Origin: Scilla litardierei
Lineage: Eukaryota > Streptophyta > Magnoliopsida > Asparagales > Asparagaceae
Length of the DNA stretch: 64,000 bases
Direction: 5' to 3'
NCBI GenBank assembly: GCA_030789695.1
Contig: CM061132.1
Span: 151,412,597-151,476,596 of the forward strand
Shown piece after piece: positions 9,780 to 20,919 of the stretch. The notes under the pieces were generated by a model. It was not told the origin of the DNA. It worked only from the letters and a program-made list of their open reading frames with translations, and searched no databases. The translations under genes and the position numbers were made by a program. The number at the start of each line of letters is the position of its first letter. Position 1 is the first letter of the stretch.

Positions 9780-12090
9780 CTAAAGCAGTAGCAGCTGATC
9801 ATCGGCATTTTTAATAGCCCTCTCTAAGAATTGGACATCTTCCAAATGAGCTGTAGGTAGATCTTCAGTAGACATTGCAGAGGGGAGTGTAGACGTAGTC
9901 TGGCCCACAGACGAAGTAGAAACACCACCGAGAGGAGGAGGAGATGATGAATCAGGTAGAGATGGGATAATCTTGGATATATCATCACACTTTCCAACCA
10001 CAGACTTTGCAGTGTATGATATACTGTCACAGGAGGTAGACAAATCGGATGTAGTAAGAGATACTTTCTGTCCCAAGAGCATCATAGAAATAAGACTTGC
10101 ATGGGGAAGAGACAAAGCTGGAGATGATAATTCTGATAGAGACAGAATAGTATTAAAAATAATTCTCCCCAAGTTGAAAGGATGCTTAGTTTTAGCAGAA
10201 AACAAGAGCTTGCACATATCCTTGGTAACAACAGAGATATTGGAAGTTGGAAACCAGCTCCTCGTAGCAATTCTGTACAAAACAAAATACTTAGCAGTAA
10301 GAGCTGAGGAAGGAAATGTAGACGACTTGGGCCAACTCTTTAATTTTCCTGCAGTGACGACATTTATAAATTTATCAAAGTCCTCTCCTACAGACTCTCC
10401 AAAATCTGGCAGTGATTGAGAGCCGGACCACTTTAAAATCTTGTTCAACACAGAGGGAGAAAAAGAAAGGATCTTTCCTCTAACATAGCTCCTGAATCCC
10501 CAGCGTGAAGATGCATCACCAGCAGACTTGGACAAATTACAGTAGAATTCACGCACCAAGACTGGATAAAAGGTTCTGAAGCATGAGGCATCATGAAGCA
10601 AGCCTAGGTCGTTCAGAATAGTGACAAGTTGAGTCTTTTCAAAGGATGCAACATTCAAGACTTTCTCAGATAAAATAGATCGGTCAGAGTAGGAAACCCA
10701 TCTATTCTTACGGGCTTTGTCAAAGAAAACTCTACTGAGAGCATCAGATGAAGTAAAACATGAGGAACGTGAGGGACCTGACGTAGAGATCGAGGCTTTA
10801 GACCTCTTAGGGGGAGAAGTAGAGTCATGATCTGATGATGCTCTATGTTTTCTTGAGGCAGACCTGGCCTTCCGCACATGAGAGGAACGCAAGATATCTT
10901 CCGGAGGGATCTGGGACGAGGTGTCAAGTGCAGAAGCCTCACATGTTGAATCTAATGTTGCAACATTTTGTGCAACATTATTGAGTTCAACTCCTTTCGG
11001 TAATGAACCAGAATCGACTGCAGCTTCAACATTAGCACCAACATCAGCTGTGCCTAGATCAGAAGGAACATCATGCATCACACAACATTCAGTCTCGATA
11101 GGATGAGAAGGGGGATCCTGAGCACACCCATCGTGTTCCAAATCCACAGAACACAAATCAGGCTCTTCTACATCACCATGGGACTGAAGCTTCTCAGGAG
11201 GGACATCAACATGAGGCACATACAACAAAGGCTCATCTCGATCCATGAGAGAAATATCTTCAGGGTAGACATTATGAGCACAGTCATTTACTTTAGATCC
11301 ACTTAAGGAGCCATTACCACGTTCTGGCAAATTCTGAACACTTTCATCCACACACATAGAAGACGAAGTGACTGGATCATCTTCCTGTGATGGGGCATCA
11401 CATGCAGCTTCAACATTGACCCTATCCTCAGGTTCAACATGCACATCCAATTTCTCAGCATTATGGACACCTGATTCCTTGGCAACCAAGGGAGAAGATG
11501 AAGCTTCATCAACTCCCCATGTCCTAGATCTCTCAGCGGACACAGAAGAGTCTGAGTCCGAGATATCCACCACCACAATTTCAGAAATTTTCACGAAAGA
11601 TTTGGGATTCCAGGTATGAATGATAATCTTGTTATCCCGAGGCACTTCTACACTCATTACTTTACCCCGAATCTTTTTACGCATGAGCTGATCAAAGTGA
11701 ATTTCAAAAACATCAACCCAAGAGAGATCTAATCTCCGTCCAGTTCTCCGTAAGTGCCAGAACCAGTCTTGAATAGTGACAGGGCTGGATAAACTTTATC
11801 CTCACGGGAATCAGGCACCAAGGGTTCTCGCAAAAGAGGGATTTCCAAAATTGGGGAATACCTCGCAATTTCCAAATTCGAACCAACAGGAGCATGCATG
11901 TCTTTGAGAAATACTGGAGATTGAAAAGAGGGAGAGTTACCAAAAGAAGAGGCACGCGAAGTTCATGGATCCACTCCCTTCCGCTTGGTTGGTGGAGGAG
12001 AAGACGAAGAAGCACTCTTTTGCGAAGAGGAGGTCCGACGAGAGTAGCGTCGAGGGGGCTGCGATGATTTCTCCTTTCGATCTCTTGCCA
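9780..12090 (-). pseudogene. Envelope-like third ORF of the Sirevirus-like element
   Basis: A 634-codon uninterrupted frame (9780-11684) lies between RNase H and the 3' LTR, exactly where Sireviruses carry an envelope-like ORF. The reading can be followed upstream to an ATG at about 12090 (MARDRKEKSSQPPRR), but with one in-frame TGA near 11960 and one frameshift near 11770. The N-terminal half is acidic, Ser-rich and low-complexity. The C-terminal part holds a globular region (FYPVLVREFYCNL, YVRGKILSFSP, WFPTSNISVVTK) like the conserved domain of plant envelope-like/'putative plant transposon protein' sequences. A Pro-Ser-rich tail follows. The protein's function is unknown even in intact relatives. 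The gene is broken but its main domain is intact. Confidence 0.75.
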
Positions 12091-12334
12091 TTTCAGAACC
12101 AAAAGAATAATTCTACACGAGAAAAACAAGAACCCTAGCAGAACTGCTCAGAGAATATTGAACAAAAATTTGAGAGAGAAAATAGAGCCTTAGGTGGAAT
12201 GAGTGAAACAAAAGAACATAAGTAACTGGCAGAAAAAATCTGTGAGGAATCCGACCCAATAACAAATGACCGCTCCGTTCCACCTTATGTTGCAACCAGA
12301 TGTTGCAATATTCTTCACAACAAAAAGATCAACA

Positions 12335-12724
12335 TCAGATACGACACAGCCCTATAGCTTGTCGCAGTTCTTCAAACCTGCCAGAATCTAAAGGTTTTGT
12401 GAAAATGTCAGCTAGTTGATTAACAGTAGCTACATATTCCATGATGATAGACTTCTTCTCGACCAACTCTCTGATGAAATGATGACGGATGTCGATGTGT
12501 TTGGTTCTGGAGTGCTGATCTGGGTTCTTGGATATGTTTATGACACTCTGATTATCACATAGGATAGTTAATATCCCTTGTTCCAACCCATAGTCTGTCA
12601 ACATTTGCTTCATCCATAAGAGTTGAGTACAACAACTCCCTGCTGCGATATACTCAGCCTCTGCCGTAGATAAAGAAATGGAGTTCTGTTTTTTGCTGTA
12701 CCAGGAGACTAGATTGTTGCCCAC
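12335..12724 (-). pseudogene. Copia RNase H, C-terminal end of Pol
   Basis: The 129-codon frame shows the Ty1/copia RNase H signature: LSTAEAEYIAAGSCC, CDNQSVINISKNP, RTKHIDIRHHFIRE, NQLADIFTKPL. In life it removes RNA from the RNA-DNA hybrid during reverse transcription. It is one base out of frame with the RT segment: the frames change near 12745, where a GGCFYVGNN reading crosses from one to the other. It therefore cannot be made as part of a normal polyprotein. Confidence 0.9.
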
Positions 12725-14496
12725 ATAAAAGCATCCTCCTGTAGTGCTCTTCTATCATCAGTATTACCTGTCCAGTCAGCATCACTGTATCCTGAAATTA
12801 GGGTGTTAGTATCCTTGGTGTACCATATGCCATAATCTGCCGTCCCACTAGCATATCTGATAATCCTCTTTACAGCAGTGATATGAGATTCTTTAGGGCA
12901 TGCTTGATAGCGAGCACAGACTCCTACACTGAAGCTGATATACGGCCTACTGGCTGTCAAATACAAGAGACTGCCTATCATACTTCTGTATAGAGTAACC
13001 TCAACTAATTTTCCTCCGTCGTCCTTGGAAAGTTTTTCAGTGGTGGACATAGGGGTGCAGACATGTCTAGCATTTTCCAGACCGAATCTCTTAACTAGGT
13101 TCTTAGCATATGTGCTTTGTGATATGAATAAGCCATCAGTACACTGCTTAACTTGAAGCCCAAGAAATAAGTTCAACTCACCAACCATGCTCATCTCAAA
13201 CTCCTTCTGCATGAGGGCAATGAACTCACATACCAACTGTTGTGAATTTGATCCGAAAACTATATCATCTACATAGATCTGAGCAACCATAACACTTGAC
13301 CTGGTCCTTTGGACAAACAGTGTTTTGTCGGCTCCTCCTCGTTCATATCCCTTTTGGAGAAGGTATGTAGTCAATCTCTCGTAGCAGGCCCTCGGTGCTT
13401 GTTTCAATCCGTATAGCGCCTTCTTCAAACGGTAGACATGATTCGGAAGAAAAGGATCTGCAAAACCTTTTGGTTGTTCGACATATACTTCTTCATTCAA
13501 TAGCCCATTCAAGAATGCACTCTTCACATCCATTTGATGGAGTTTGAAGTTTAGACTGCATGCAACTGCCAACAGTAATCTGATAGATTCCAAACGAGCA
13601 ATTGGAGCAAATGTCTCATCAAAATCGATCCCTTCCACCTGGGTATATCCTTGAGCCACTGGACGTGCTTTGTTGTGAGTTACATTTCCCTTCTCAACAG
13701 TTTTATTCTTGAAGATCCATTTTGTCCTGATGACATTTATTCCTTTAGGTCTCTCAACCAAGCTCCAGACATCATTACATTGAAATTGGTTCAACTCCTC
13801 TTGCATGGCCGAAACCCAGAATTCATCGACAATAGATTCCTTCACATTTTTGGGTTCAACAACAAAGAGGAAACAAGCATACCTGGCCAGATCTTTATAG
13901 TTGACACGGCTAGTACCTCTTGTCCGGCGGTTGTTATGCACATCACCAATGATCAACTCAGGAGGATGGTCGCGTATAACTTTAGTGATTCCTTCAGCAC
14001 CTTGAGCGTCTTCAGCCTCAACCAGTGGTATCTCAACTGTAGTTGTATCTTGTGTTGCAATATTTTGTTCAAAATTGTTCTGATTTGTCTTGCTTGTTGC
14101 AACATTATTTTCAACACGACCCTCCTTATCAGTGCCGTCTTCTTGAACCACCCTTCCTTCACTTAAGACAGCCTCTCCCTGATCAAAATCATCAACCACT
14201 ACATTGATAGATTCCATCATAACATCTGTGCGTTGATTCAGAACTCTGAAGGCATGACTCTTTGTGGAATACCCAAGAAAGATTCCTTTGTCGCTCTTGA
14301 CATCAAACTTTCGCCTGGGAGTACGGTCTTGCAAGATATAACATTTACTTCCAAAGATGTGGAAGTAGGATACATCAGGTTTCCTGCCTTTCCAGATCTC
14401 GTAGGGGGTTTTCTCAGTTCTTGGCCTAAGATAAATCCTATTAGCAGGCTGTATTGACAGCTTCAGCCCACCACTTAACATTGACCCCCCGAGCAT
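12709..14496 (-). pseudogene. Copia integrase C-terminus and reverse transcriptase
   Basis: A 595-codon frame starts in the integrase C-terminal region ([27 protein letters not shown]). It passes through an acidic linker (about residues 100-200) and enters the copia RT domain ([47 protein letters not shown]), with catalytic [10 protein letters not shown] intact. RT copies element RNA into cDNA in cytoplasmic particles. One feature deviates: a cysteine where 'RAWYERL' would be usual (RACYERL). The 3' end runs out of frame into RNase H, and the 5' end is out of frame with the integrase core. Confidence 0.92.
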
Positions 14497-14851
14497 TCAA
14501 CATAACACGTGCCATCTCTTGAAGAGTGCGGTTTTTCCTTTCAACCACTCCGTTTTGTTGAGGAGTCTTTGGAGCCGAAAATTCATGTCCAATACCATGT
14601 GATTCACAGTATTCAGAGAAGGAGTGATTCTCAAACTCCTTTCCATGATCACTCCGAATCCTGACAATTTTGCCAATGTTGTCTCCTTTTTCAACTTGAA
14701 GTCGAGTGCACAGTCTCTTGAAGGCTTCAAATGTGTCTGATTTCTCCTTAAGAAAATCTACCCAGGTAAACCGAGAAAAATCATCAACACATACGTAAAT
14801 ATATTTCTTACCTCCCACGCTAGTTTCTGATGTGGGTCCGATCAGATCCAT
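14441..14851 (-). pseudogene. Copia integrase catalytic core
   Basis: The frame includes MDLIGPTSE, the first catalytic Asp in VDDFSRFTW, the second in RSDHGKEFEN, and the third acidic residue in PQQNGVVERKNRTLQEM. The DDE triad is thus present. Integrase inserts cDNA into the genome. It is frameshifted relative to the upstream GAG-pre-integrase region (near 14860-14960) and to the downstream frame at 14496. Confidence 0.9.
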
Positions 14852-16231
14852 GTGTAATAGCTCAGATTTTTCGAGGTAGTAATCGTCTGGATTTGCTTAT
14901 GACTTGACTTCTTCTGCTTTCCCAGTTGACATGGTTCACGTACACCTTCTTTCTTTTTGGTTAGAGTTGGTATCCCACGAACAGCTCCGGCTGAGATATC
15001 TTCATTAAGGTCTTGAAATTTAAATGGCCCAGTTTTTGATGCCACTGTTCTGAAACATCAGTGGTGATGTTGAAGCACTTGTTGAGATCTTGCAGAAGGT
15101 AACAATTGTCATTTGACCTTTTTCCAGTAAGAATACATACATCATCTCCATTGAAGACAAGACATTCATCTTTGGTGAATCGGACGAGTAAACCTTGATC
15201 ACACAACTGACTTATGCTGATGAGATTTGCCTTCAGGTCTTCTACATGCATCACATCCTTCAGCTTCAGGGACCTTGTCACATTGAGGTTCCCTTTTCCA
15301 ACTACCTTACTTCTCTGACCATCGTCAAAGGTTACATGACCTTTGTTACCGGCAGAATACTCAGTGAGAAGTCCCTTATTTCCAGTCATGTGTCGAGAAC
15401 ACCCACTGTCAAAATACCACAGATTTTCTGAGAATGTAACCAATGAAGTGTATGCCACCATGCTTACCAGCTCAGATTTCTTAACCCATTTCATAGTTGT
15501 CCTTTTGTTGGGATGGCTAACACTTCTGCCTTCATTCCAATTCTTCATGCGTCTGAAGCAACTCCAGTCATTGTGCCCTACTTGCCTACAGTAATCACAT
15601 ACAGGACACTTGGATGTTGAACCTTTTCTTTTCTTCCCCTTTGGCTCATCCCTGTTGATCTGACTCCGTTTTTCATGCTCTTTAGTAATGAGAACACCCC
15701 TTGTTTTGGATGTATGTAGGTGGCTACCTCTGTTGTATCCGACTCCTGTTCGGTCTCCAGACACCTTTCCTATGTTGAGAATATCATCAAGTTTAGACTT
15801 CCCGGAGTTCCATCTGTTGAGAGTGCTTCTTGCCTTCTCAGCTCTAAGCAGTGTTCTCTTAAGACTATTCTCAAGATTTCTGAGACTCAACTCTGTCTTC
15901 AACAGTTTAGCCCTGGTCTCATCCTTCTTGCTCCTCAGTCTGAAACATTCACCCTTCAAATTCTTGTTCGCTTTGCAAATATCCATCCATTTGTTGAACA
16001 TAATCTGATATACTGACCGAATATCTTCTTCACCAACATCTTCCTCACTTTCTCCTTCAGAGTCGACCTCGGTGCTGAATGTTGTACTATCTGTTTCAAC
16101 ATCATGTATCACATTTCCTCGTTTGGCACCCGATGTTGTAGCAGATGTTGCAACATGGTGTTCAACATTTCTAGGTGTGTCATACTCAGACTTACTTTTC
16201 AGAGTTGCAGTGAAGGCAACATAGTTGCTGG
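14842..16231 (-). pseudogene. Sirevirus gag C-terminus, zinc knuckle, protease and GAG-pre-integrase
   Basis: Downstream of the MITE insertion the frame (to 14961) reads an acidic region, a coiled coil (SLRNLENSLKRTLLRAEKA), the Sirevirus-typical NSGKSKLDDILNIGK, and a CCHC knuckle (CDYCRQVGHNDWSC). It then reaches an aspartic protease active site, WYFDSGCSRHMTG, and the GAG-pre-integrase domain (ISISQLCDQG, WHQKLGHLNFKTL). After a frameshift near 14965 the last piece (GKQKKSSHK) continues to 14842. The start drawn by a simple ORF search lies inside the MITE and is not the natural one. Confidence 0.88.
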
Positions 16232-16966
16232 TAGGGGTGGTCATCCGAATATTCGGATCGGATTATGCCTCAATCCACCATCCGATCCGATTGAATCGGA
16301 TGATGAAAAATCTGATCCGCATCCACTAATAAAAAATTTAATCTGAAAATTCGGATGATTAGAATTTCGGATCGGATACGATTCGGATCGGATTAATATT
16401 AGCTTTATTGAAATTTTAAAGTTATTGATGCCACAATTTGTAACTTGTTTCATTAGATTCTGAAAGTTTAACTTTTAAACATTGAAGTCAATTCCAATGT
16501 CGAAACAATGTCCTTACAAAATACAAATTGCTAGAATAACATAAAGAAGCTATCTATGTTTGCAATATCTTCATACTAGTTTGGCATCAACTTCAAGGAG
16601 GATGAGCTTGACAACCAAGAGCTCTCCTTCAAGGAGGATGCAATTGAGTCTGTTAGTCTTCTTAACCAATAGCCATGAATACATTGATTAAGTGGCTTTT
16701 AGGTAGTAGTGAAAAGCAATCGGATCGGATTGAGAATCAGATATTCGGATGAACTTAGACAATAACAAAATCCACTAAAAACCTAATCAGATCGGATCAC
16801 ATTCTGTCGGATGAAAACTAAAATCCGAATCCGAATCAGTTTCAAACGGATCGGTCGGATCTGCTTATTAATAACAAGTCACTTTCATCGGATCGGATAT
16901 CCGATCTTCTTTTTCGGATTGGATCGGGTGGATTCAATCGTTTAATCGGATCTTTGTCCACCCCTA
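16232..16966. mobile_element. hAT-type MITE, 735 bp, inserted in copia gag
   Basis: The terminal inverted repeat TAGGGGTGG (16232-16240) is matched by CCACCCCTA (16958-16966). A perfect 8-bp target duplication GTTGCTGG lies at 16224-16231 and 16967-16974. The ends and TSD length fit hAT. The subterminal regions are packed with 'cggatcggat/atccgatccg' words. There is no transposase. It disrupts the gag of the host retroelement and is therefore younger than it. Confidence 0.93.
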
Positions 16967-18002
16967 GTTGCTGGTTATGTCTTCATCTTCTGCACTTCCT
17001 TCAGAATCTTCATCACTCCAGGTACTGGCTAGAGATTTCCCTTTTTGCTTCTTAAGGGTATTGGCACATTCAGCTTGTATATGACCAAATCCTTCACACT
17101 CTCGCATTGAATTCCCTTTCCTTTGGTTTTTGAATCATACCTCTGGGTAGGGCGGCTAGTAGTCTTTTCAACGGCAGGAGGACCTGAACGCAACATCCTA
17201 TTTGCAGGTTTGAGATTCTGACCTCTGTTACTAATCTTCCTCATCATCCAACTGAAATTTTTGGTTAGTAACGCAATGTCGTCATCAAGCTCCGACTCAT
17301 TATCCGATTTAGAAGTTTCACTGCCTCTGCCTTTAATGCCACCCCCTTCTCCCTTCTGTTTTGCTTGAGATTCATCTCATAGGTTTGCAGAGAACCTATG
17401 AGTTCATCCAGTTTCATGGTGGAAGTATTTCTTCCTTCTTCAATAGCCGCAATTTTAGTAGAAAACTTTTCGGGAAGAGACCTCAGCGTCTTCTCTACCA
17501 ACTTCTTTTGAGAATATTTCTTGCCCAGTTGAAATGCCTGGTTGGCTATATCCATTAATCTACCATTAAATTCAGCCACAGTCTCGTTTTCATTCATTAT
17601 AAGATTTTCAAACTGTGATGCGAGCATTTGAAGTTTAGAAGCCTTAACTGTACTTGTTCCCTCATGAACGTTTTGAAGAATGTCACAAGCTTCTTTTGCG
17701 TGCTCACTTGTGGATATCAGCTTGAACTGCTCTTCATCGACTGCAGTGAAGATTGCATTCACCGCCTTCGAGTTTTCTAATGCCGCACGCTCTTCTTCTG
17801 GATCCCAATTTCTCGCAGGTTTGAGGTATTCCTTGCCTTCCTTGTCAACTTCAGTCGGAGGGCTCCATCCTTCAACCGTGGCGACCCATGCTTTCTCATC
17901 TAGAGACTTGATAAAAGCTCGCATACTGGACTTCCAGTATGTGTAATTTGATCTGGTAAGTAAAGGAGGATGTGTAATAGATGCGCCTTCTTTCGTATTC
18001 AT
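16967..18002 (-). pseudogene. Sirevirus-type gag, N-terminal part
   Basis: It starts MNTKEGASITHPPLLTRSNY at 18002, about 80 nt after the PBS once the solo LTR is removed. It shows the UBN2-type gag core (NYTYWKSSMRAFIKSLDEKAW, NETVAEFNGRLMDI, KTLRSLPEKFSTKIAAIEE). Frames shift near 17260 and again within the first CCHC knuckle at about 17090: its Cys and His codons are readable only by changing frame in the middle. Gag would form the cytoplasmic particle. It is further broken by the hAT MITE at 16966. Confidence 0.88.
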
Positions 18003-18052
18003 GATTTACATACTGACACACAAGATCACACCCACTTTGACAAGACAAAGTT

Positions 18053-20887
18053 TGTAACGACCACTTTTCGTCGTACGTTTTTCGTGCACGTGCTTTTGGC
18101 CGTGCACGTGTTTATTTTAGAATATATTTGTTTGTGAACACTTTTGTGTGATATGCCGTTGCAAACGTCTCTGGGAGTATTAAATAGTGGCACTAATTTG
18201 GAACGACGTTTCTCGAGTCGTTTTTCCACAATTTAAACTTACTCGATGAGACGTGACGATTCTCACTCTTGACGGGAGACGTTTCTATTTTTAGTTTCGT
18301 CGTCCGACGTCGAATCTGAGATCCGTCTTCTTAGTTAGCTCACATTCGTCGCCACGATCACCCCGATATTTATTTTATAATTTTTGGAGTTCATTTGACC
18401 ACTTTTATAATTTTTACAAGTTTTATAATATTTTTAATAATTTATTTTTAAATTAATTTCGGCCAAATAAAATTTATTTGAGTTTTAAACGTTTTAAAGA
18501 ATTTTTGAGCCAATTTCCAGCTCATTTGGACCAGGTCAAATCCTAGAATGGGTTGGAGAAGTTTAAATTCAAATTTTAAATCTTTTTGAATTCTAATCCT
18601 ATTAGATTTAGCCCTAGACCAAGTCAACCCACCTATACTATATAAGCAACCCCTAGCAAGTCCTATTTTCCAAAGAAATTAGCCCTAGCCTCTTCCAAAC
18701 TCATTTTGGACGTTGCGACGAATCGTCGCAACGTTGCGACGTTCAGCACCCCGTACGACCGAAGAAAACCCCCGCATCCGCCCGCTCTGACCGGCCGCCT
18801 CGCCCGCATTCTCGTCGCTCCGCACCGCTGCAGCCAACCCCCGCCCGTTCCCCGCTTGACCGAGAGGAGCTCTCGGTCTGACCGAGGCCCCGCTCCGCAC
18901 CGACCCCCGCACAGCGCTCCGCTTCGTTCCCCCGCTCCGCTCCGTGCCCGACCGAAGGAAACGCCCGCAGCGACCGACGTTGCAAGCGTTGCAACGTTGC
19001 AACGCTGTCCCGCCCGCATCCAAGCGCACGACCGAAGCTCTCCATCGACCAGACCGAGGAGAAACCCCGCACCCAAGCATCGCCCGCAGCCGCTGTGCAC
19101 CCCAACGTCGCAGCCCCCGCATTTTGAGCGTACGACCGAGAAATTCTTCCGCATTGGCTGTGTCTGACCGACGGCCACTCGTCGCAACCCCGCATCCGTC
19201 GTACCACTTGCCTCCGTGGGCCCCCCAAGTTCTTCAGAGTTATTGTGGGTCCCCCAAAGGCCCCTAGGAGTACTGTGGGCCCCACCAAGGTGCTTGCTCT
19301 TCGAGGATTCGTCGCGTACGATGTCGTCGCACGTCGTAGCCCGTCGTCGCACGTGCGAGCTTTGGAATCTGGAACCGTCGCCCCGGTTGAAGCTCTGAAT
19401 TTTCCAGCGAGGAATATATTTTGGAATCTGGACTTGGAGCGCGATCTATTATTCCAACCCCCGGCGTCGCTACCCGACACCGGTGTAGCTTTCGCGTCGT
19501 GTTGAGGTAACGTTTTGCACCCCTAGGACCCCAAACCCAATTGCATGCTAATCAAGACTAAAATCAGTATTTTTAAAGTATTTTAAATGTTTTAGAATTC
19601 ACTAATCAAGATTAATAAAACGGATGTAGGCCGGTGGACTTGTGCACGTAGGGATCGTGACTTTGGACTCGTTGAACGGTGTTTTCTTGACGTGATAATT
19701 GCAGGCAAGTGAAACTTGCCAACTCTTGTGTAGGGCCATGTTTTTAGGCCACTTCCTTACTTTTAGCGTAAAAGAGACTAGTCAGTGAAATGATAGCTGG
19801 CTAGACGCCTACTTGATCTAGTTTGACAACGAAACTAGATCCGTCACCTAAATGATCTAGCTTGACAACGAAGCTAGATCCAACCATTAAACTTGTCATT
19901 CATGCATGCTAAACTGTCACGTTTACTTTTCTTACTTGTACGCTTTACTACTTGCCATGCCATGTCATCCATGCATTGATTGTTGCATCGTAGCACACGC
20001 TACAATACTTGTCCTCGTACTACTTGTCCGGCTAGGTGCACCCCTACGCCATACTTGTTTACACACTTCCTGGCTCGTGGTCCAGAAGCGAGCATTCCAA
20101 GTTCGGGGGTAAGGCCCTGGCTCGACACACGTGGAGGGGTAGGGTTGAGCGACCACTCAGCGTAAAAGTGTGCCCGTACAGCCGCTTTAGCTGTAAGGCG
20201 TGAACTCTGTGCACGAGGTGCTTACTTTTCTTGTCTTGTACTTGTCTTGTGAATGTCATGCCATGCTCGTACTTTACTTCGCTTTACTTTACCTGTTGCA
20301 CTCATTACTTTAACTGCCATGTCATTGCATCATGCTAGAACTTTTAGGTTGCTCTTACTTGTACTTTCAGTTTCACTTGCACAAGTCTCTTGTAGACTTA
20401 CTGACATGTGCCCCTTGCTCTTTTGGGTGTCACATGTTAGACCCTGAGCCAGAGACAGTCGTTGCTGAGTACGTGATGTGTTGCTGACGCTGAGTCTGAA
20501 TCCATGATTGCCCAGGAGGATTTTGGTGGACACCGGTGACCATGCTTTGAGTCTTTGTTGAGCTTTATTTTGTTTTAAGCCTTTTGTTAGTTTTTGGTGC
20601 GTAGCACCGTCGTTTGTACTTTGTACTTTTGTTGGCCATGTTTGGGCCTTTAGACTCTTTTATTTGTAGCCTGGTGGCTTTTCTGCGTTGTTGAGATTTA
20701 TTATTATGGATATTCTGAGATGTTTCTTTTGTCTCTTTCGTTATTATTATCTTTGTTTCGTTTCGCGTTGCAAGGACCTGCAGTTTTAAAGTAATTGACG
20801 CTTATCGGACTTGCGGCTTTGTAGCTTCAAGTCTGAGCGGACCTTCTCACGCTTCGCCTCCATATTTTTGGGAAGCGGGGCGTGACA
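18053..20887 (+). mobile_element. Solo LTR of a Ty3/gypsy (Tekay-like) element, 2835 bp
   Basis: It starts TGTAACGACCAC and ends GGGGCGTGACA (TG...CA) and is flanked by a perfect 5-bp duplication AAGTT (18048-18052, 20888-20892). No internal direct repeat or coding domain is seen, so it is best read as one long LTR left after LTR-LTR recombination. The ends resemble Tekay/Del-type chromovirus LTRs. A TATATAA box at 18639-18645 suggests the LTR promoter in plus orientation. The GC-rich stretch 18700-19480 is open in many frames on both strands and is probably 5' leader, not protein. It sits between PBS and gag of the copia element. Confidence 0.85.
18639..18645 (+). promoter_or_regulatory. Probable LTR TATA box
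   Basis: TATATAA, followed by 'gcaacccc', lies about 590 bp into the solo LTR, at the AT-rich to GC-rich switch expected of a U3/R boundary. Confidence 0.5.
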
Positions 20888-20900
20888 AAGTTACACGGAT

Positions 20901-20919
20901 GACCTGCTTTGATACCAAT
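20901..20919 (-). other. Primer binding site, initiator-tRNA-Met type
   Basis: The minus strand reads ATTGGTATCAAAGCAGGTC immediately after the 5' LTR end (...GAATTTCA). The core TGGTATCAAAGC fits the 3' end of plant tRNA-iMet with one mismatch (the usual form is TGGTATCAGAGC). It fixes the polarity of the retroelement. Confidence 0.9.

Noticed and set aside
18663..19505. Several long Arg/Pro/Ala-rich frames
   Set aside because: GC-rich leader of a solo LTR, open in many frames on both strands.
20901..20919. tRNA gene
   Set aside because: Only the 3' complement of tRNA-iMet is present, as a primer binding site; no cloverleaf. The same holds at 32420-32437.
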